From positions 1 to 8,419 of the forward strand of contig JAHFJT010000037.1 of the NCBI GenBank assembly GCA_023245695.1: a stretch of DNA of 8,419 nucleotides. The letters are read 5' to 3'. The notes beneath the pieces were generated by a model. The model did no database searches and was not told the origin of the DNA. It saw only the letters and a list, made by a program, of their open reading frames with translations. Shown piece after piece: positions 6,547 to 8,419 of the stretch (position 1 is the first letter of the stretch; the number at the start of each line of letters is the position of its first letter). Origin of the DNA: Candidatus Peregrinibacteria bacterium. Lineage in GTDB: Bacteria > Patescibacteriota > Gracilibacteria > UBA1369 > UBA12463. Position numbers and translations under genes: made by a program.

Positions 6547-6595
6547 TGTAAGAAAGCTTCAGAAAAACACATACCAAAACCAAACCCATCCGATT

Positions 6596-7129
6596 ATGTC
6601 AGTTCCGAAAGAATTCTCCAAACTGTTCGACTCAAAAAAAGTTTACAAACAGCAGTATACGTCTGCACTGTCTCTTCCTTTTTCTCAGCAACTGCCAATC
6701 GTGGGATTCTGTGCGCATACCGAAGAGGATGTACGTCGACTCGAATCGATGTTTGAAGGATTGCAGGCGATGAAGGTGCCGCTCATTATTTTCTGGAGTG
6801 GGGCCAAGAAGCTTTCTCTTGATTGGTATGAGCAGGCGAGTGTGATTGCACCGCACGACGCACACTATGAATCGATGTGGAGAGCTTGTGACACGGCCTA
6901 TTGCTTTACCAGCGAAGATCTCAAAACGGCTATCGCCTCTGGAGTTGTTCCTCTCGCTCCAAAAGGTCTCAAGGGTGCAGACAATTACGACCCGAATAAA
7001 GAGAAGGGAAATGCTTTTATCTTCGATGTTCTCAATCCATGGGTTATGTTTAGCTCGCTTGTTCGGGCACTCGAAACCTACAAGTTTCCGTTTGATTGGA
7101 AGTGTATTGTGAGGAATGCGAAAAGATAA
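6596..7129 (+). CDS. Protein resembling the C-terminal domain of a GT-B (glycogen/starch synthase-like) glycosyltransferase
   Basis: The 177-residue product aligns by eye only with the C-terminal Rossmann half of glycogen-synthase-type (GT5) enzymes. LPIVGFCAHTEEDVRRLESM and VPLIIFWSGAK match the first strands. MWRACDTAYCFTSED matches the ADFFLMPS-E region. ASGVVPLAP matches YGT-PLV, and GNAFIFDVLNPWVMFSSLVR matches the G-GF-F----P-AL end. The N-terminal acceptor/ADP-glucose domain with its K-x-G-G loop is absent, so it is probably not an enzyme on its own. It may be a regulatory or binding partner, or one half of a split enzyme. The loop after the Glu is shortened relative to GT5. An upstream GTG (6512) would add 28 unconvincing residues and would lie within the promoter, so the ATG at 6596 is preferred. 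It ends in TAA inside the terminator hairpin. Confidence 0.8.
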   Translation: MSVPKEFSKLFDSKKVYKQQYTSALSLPFSQQLPIVGFCAHTEEDVRRLESMFEGLQAMKVPLIIFWSGAKKLSLDWYEQASVIAPHDAHYESMWRACDTAYCFTSEDLKTAIASGVVPLAPKGLKGADNYDPNKEKGNAFIFDVLNPWVMFSSLVRALETYKFPFDWKCIVRNAKR

Positions 7130-7221
7130 AAGAGCAAAGGTTTGTTCTCTCGGAAACGGCTTCGGTTTTCTTCGAAAACCTGCAGAATGTTTCCTGCGAT
7201 CTCAAACCTTTGCTCTTTTTT
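7128..7221 (+). terminator. Large nested hairpin, bidirectional terminator
   Basis: AAAAGAGCAAAGGTTTG (7128-7144) pairs perfectly with CAAACCTTTGCTCTTTT (7203-7219), and T's run to 7221. On the minus strand the arm ends in TTTT. The 58-base interior holds GGAAAC (7152-7157) with GTTTCC (7189-7194), and inside that GGTTTTC (7164-7170) with GAAAACC (7174-7180). It begins in the stop codon of the plus gene and ends about 33 bases past the pilin stop. It therefore can end both converging units. Confidence 0.8.
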
Positions 7222-7253
7222 AGATGTTCACAACTGATTTCACAATCCACTTC

Positions 7254-7610
7254 CTATCGTAAGCTGCCCGTAGGGGATCCTGATCGTCCGATAGAAGCGA
7301 CGGTATCGATGATATCAGAGAAGTTGATGTACTCGATCACGTTGATACCGATGGCTTTGCCGACGGTGGCGACAATGACGACCGCGAGGATCGTTATGAT
7401 CAAGCCAATAATCGCGTATCGGATCGTTCCGACCGCCTGTTTGATTTTATCTTCTGAACCTCCGGAGAGAATAAATGAAATACCTCCAATAAAGATGAAC
7501 ACCACTGAGAGAAGACCGGCAATAATAATCGCATAGGCAAGACCACGGTTGATAATGTCCGTGATGTTGTAGGTTCGGGCTGCATCGATAATATTAGGAG
7601 CGTCTTCCAT
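7254..7610 (-). CDS. Small two-helix membrane protein, type IV secretion pilin-like (VirB2/TrbC-like)
   Basis: The 118-residue product has two long hydrophobic helices, about 23-48 and 61-85. They are joined by a short loop SGGSEDKIKQAVGTIRY, the layout of VirB2/TrbC-like pilins and of the T4SS_pilin family widespread in Patescibacteria. GGISFILSGGSEDKIKQA followed by YAIIGLIITILAVVIV is typical of that group. There is no cleavable signal peptide evident: the N-terminus (MEDAPNIIDAARTYNITDII) is short and polar. The C-terminal tail (about 90-118) is polar. In CPR genomes such proteins often stand without a full secretion system, and none is visible here. It lies 44 bases after khpA on the same strand, so it may be co-transcribed with rpsP-khpA. 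A separate -10-like TATACA just upstream is possible. Function (pilus subunit or membrane channel-like protein) is inferred from the family. Confidence 0.85.
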   Translation of the reverse strand: MEDAPNIIDAARTYNITDIINRGLAYAIIIAGLLSVVFIFIGGISFILSGGSEDKIKQAVGTIRYAIIGLIITILAVVIVATVGKAIGINVIEYINFSDIIDTVASIGRSGSPTGSLR

Positions 7611-7654
7611 GTATATTTTGAGTGAGAATGGTGTATAAGCGTGTCCTTACGATA

Positions 7655-7921
7655 CTACGCCTCGGCTGGTTCGGCAATTTTGAGATTTACGCGCTCATTT
7701 GAACGAGAGCCGATCATTCGAAGAAGCACACGGAGAGACTTCGCCGTCTGTCCGCTCTTTCCGATGATCTTGCCCATGTCATCCTTGTGAACGGTAAGGG
7801 TGATCAATACACCCATATCATCAACACTTCGCGCAACGATGACGCCTTCCGGGTGCTCGACGATCTGCTTCACGACGTACTCTACAAAGTCGCGATCGGC
7901 ACCTTGTGTGTTATCTGACAT
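7655..7921 (-). CDS. khpA: KH-domain RNA-binding protein KhpA (YlqC family)
   Basis: The 88-residue product is a single type II KH domain of the YlqC/KhpA family (formerly UPF0109). The RNA-binding GxxG loop is IIGKSGQTAK (52-61, G54-K-S-G57), preceded by VLITLTVHKDDMGK. Length and start (a helix DFVEYVVKQIVEHPE, then the strand GVIVA) match the family. In Gram-positive bacteria KhpA pairs with KhpB (a Jag protein) and affects cell elongation and division. Here it follows rpsP, the order seen in many bacteria, 80 bases downstream. That spacing is wider than usual, and the usual rimM and trmD do not follow: a pilin gene does. No Shine-Dalgarno sequence stands before the ATG. Confidence 0.95.
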   Translation of the reverse strand: MSDNTQGADRDFVEYVVKQIVEHPEGVIVARSVDDMGVLITLTVHKDDMGKIIGKSGQTAKSLRVLLRMIGSRSNERVNLKIAEPAEA

Positions 7922-8001
7922 AGATAGGAGATTTTAGGGGAATTAATAAAGTACTGTAAGAAGTGTGAGAAAATTCTTAGGAGCCCTGTATTGAGCATGT
8001 A

Positions 8002-8316
8002 CTATGCAGCTTTTGCAGCGGCAGCGTCTTTCGTAGACTTCTTCTGCTTGTCTCGAACTGCAATAAACTTATCCATGTTCGAGAAACCGTGCTTCTTCAG
8101 AAGACTAGCGACAGAATCTGATGGCATCGCACCGTTCTTAATCCACTTTTCAATTCCTTCTTTGTTGATACTCACGAGCTTTGGAGTACGAGCTGGGTGG
8201 TAAAATCCAACGATATCGAGTGCATTTCGCTTTGGGCTGAGAGTCTTTTCCTGAACCACGATACGGAAGCTAGGCTGTTCCTTTTTTCCAATACGAGAAA
8301 GTCTAATAACGAGCAC
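8002..8316 (-). CDS. rpsP: 30S ribosomal protein S16
   Basis: S16 binds 16S rRNA and helps assemble the small subunit. The 104-residue product starts with the family's MLVIRLSRIGKKEQPSFRIV and has DIVGFYHPARTPK (34-46) and the helix GIEKWIKNGAMPSDSVASLL (54-73). It ends in a basic, alanine-rich tail (about 88-104), which is variable in this family. The start is GTG, and no other in-frame start codon occurs before the next upstream stop (8401-8403). Three bases before it is the box TATACT. It is the first gene of the rpsP-khpA-pilin group. The stop is TAG. Confidence 0.97.
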   Translation of the reverse strand: MLVIRLSRIGKKEQPSFRIVVQEKTLSPKRNALDIVGFYHPARTPKLVSINKEGIEKWIKNGAMPSDSVASLLKKHGFSNMDKFIAVRDKQKKSTKDAAAAKAA

Positions 8317-8319
8317 GGT

Positions 8320-8325
8320 AGTATA
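8320..8325 (-). promoter_or_regulatory. Candidate -10 box (TATACT) of rpsP
   Basis: TATACT on the minus strand is followed by ACC and the GTG start. The three-base gap would put the first transcribed base inside the coding region if spacing is standard, so either initiation is unusually close or the match is accidental. No good -35 is seen. The remaining 94 bases to the right edge show only a short GAGAG/CTCTC hairpin (8367-8379). Confidence 0.3.
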
Positions 8326-8419
8326 AGTAAATTGGTAAATTAAGCGTTTAAAGTGCTTGGGACTTGAGAGTATCTCTCGGTTCTGATGCCAAGAGTAGCT
8401 TCATTGTACGAGAAAATGG

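Noticed and set aside
1..8419. CRISPR array, tRNA, rRNA, insertion sequence or attachment site
   Set aside because: No regularly spaced repeats, cloverleaf, rRNA-like stretch, transposase or terminal inverted repeats were seen.

Overview
The window looks like chromosomal DNA from a Patescibacteria (CPR) bacterium, most likely of the Parcubacteria group. This is inferred from gene content: a stand-alone 5' nuclease in place of a full PolA, a small two-helix pilin of the type IV secretion pilin kind common in CPR genomes, a FemAB-type peptidoglycan transferase, and compact gene spacing. No Shine-Dalgarno sequence stands in front of any gene whose start can be inspected. The standard genetic code is in use: no in-frame TGA interrupts any recognised gene. 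Stop codons are TAG or TAA only.

Layout, left to right. Positions 2-1401 (+) hold a lysine-rich protein with a peptidoglycan-binding-like segment, split by an apparent one-base frameshift near 118. It converges, 13 bases apart, on a FemAB-family gene (minus, 1415-2458). A 246-base spacer follows, with a strong terminator, two hairpins, a G-rich tract and three copies of a 9-base motif. Then come ftsZ (2756-3982), ftsA (4047-5285) and a 5'-3' exonuclease (5527-6489), all on the minus strand. The ftsA upstream region carries a good promoter almost abutting the start codon. It also holds a possible small RNA on the other strand.

Divergent from the exonuclease is a plus-strand gene (6596-7129) for a protein resembling only the C-terminal half of a GT-B (glycogen-synthase-like) glycosyltransferase, with a clear extended -10 promoter. 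It ends in a large nested hairpin that also serves as the terminator for the converging operon rpsP-khpA-pilin (minus, 8316 down to 7254).

Functional themes are cell envelope and division (FtsZ ring, FtsA membrane anchor, FemAB cross-bridge enzyme, PG-binding-like protein), a replication/repair nuclease, ribosome and RNA functions (S16, KhpA) and a surface pilin. No mobile element, CRISPR array, tRNA or rRNA was seen. The least expected items are the isolated GT-B half, a clamp-binding-like tail on the exonuclease, the candidate antisense/small RNA before ftsA, and the general absence of Shine-Dalgarno sites with promoters placed at or just before start codons.
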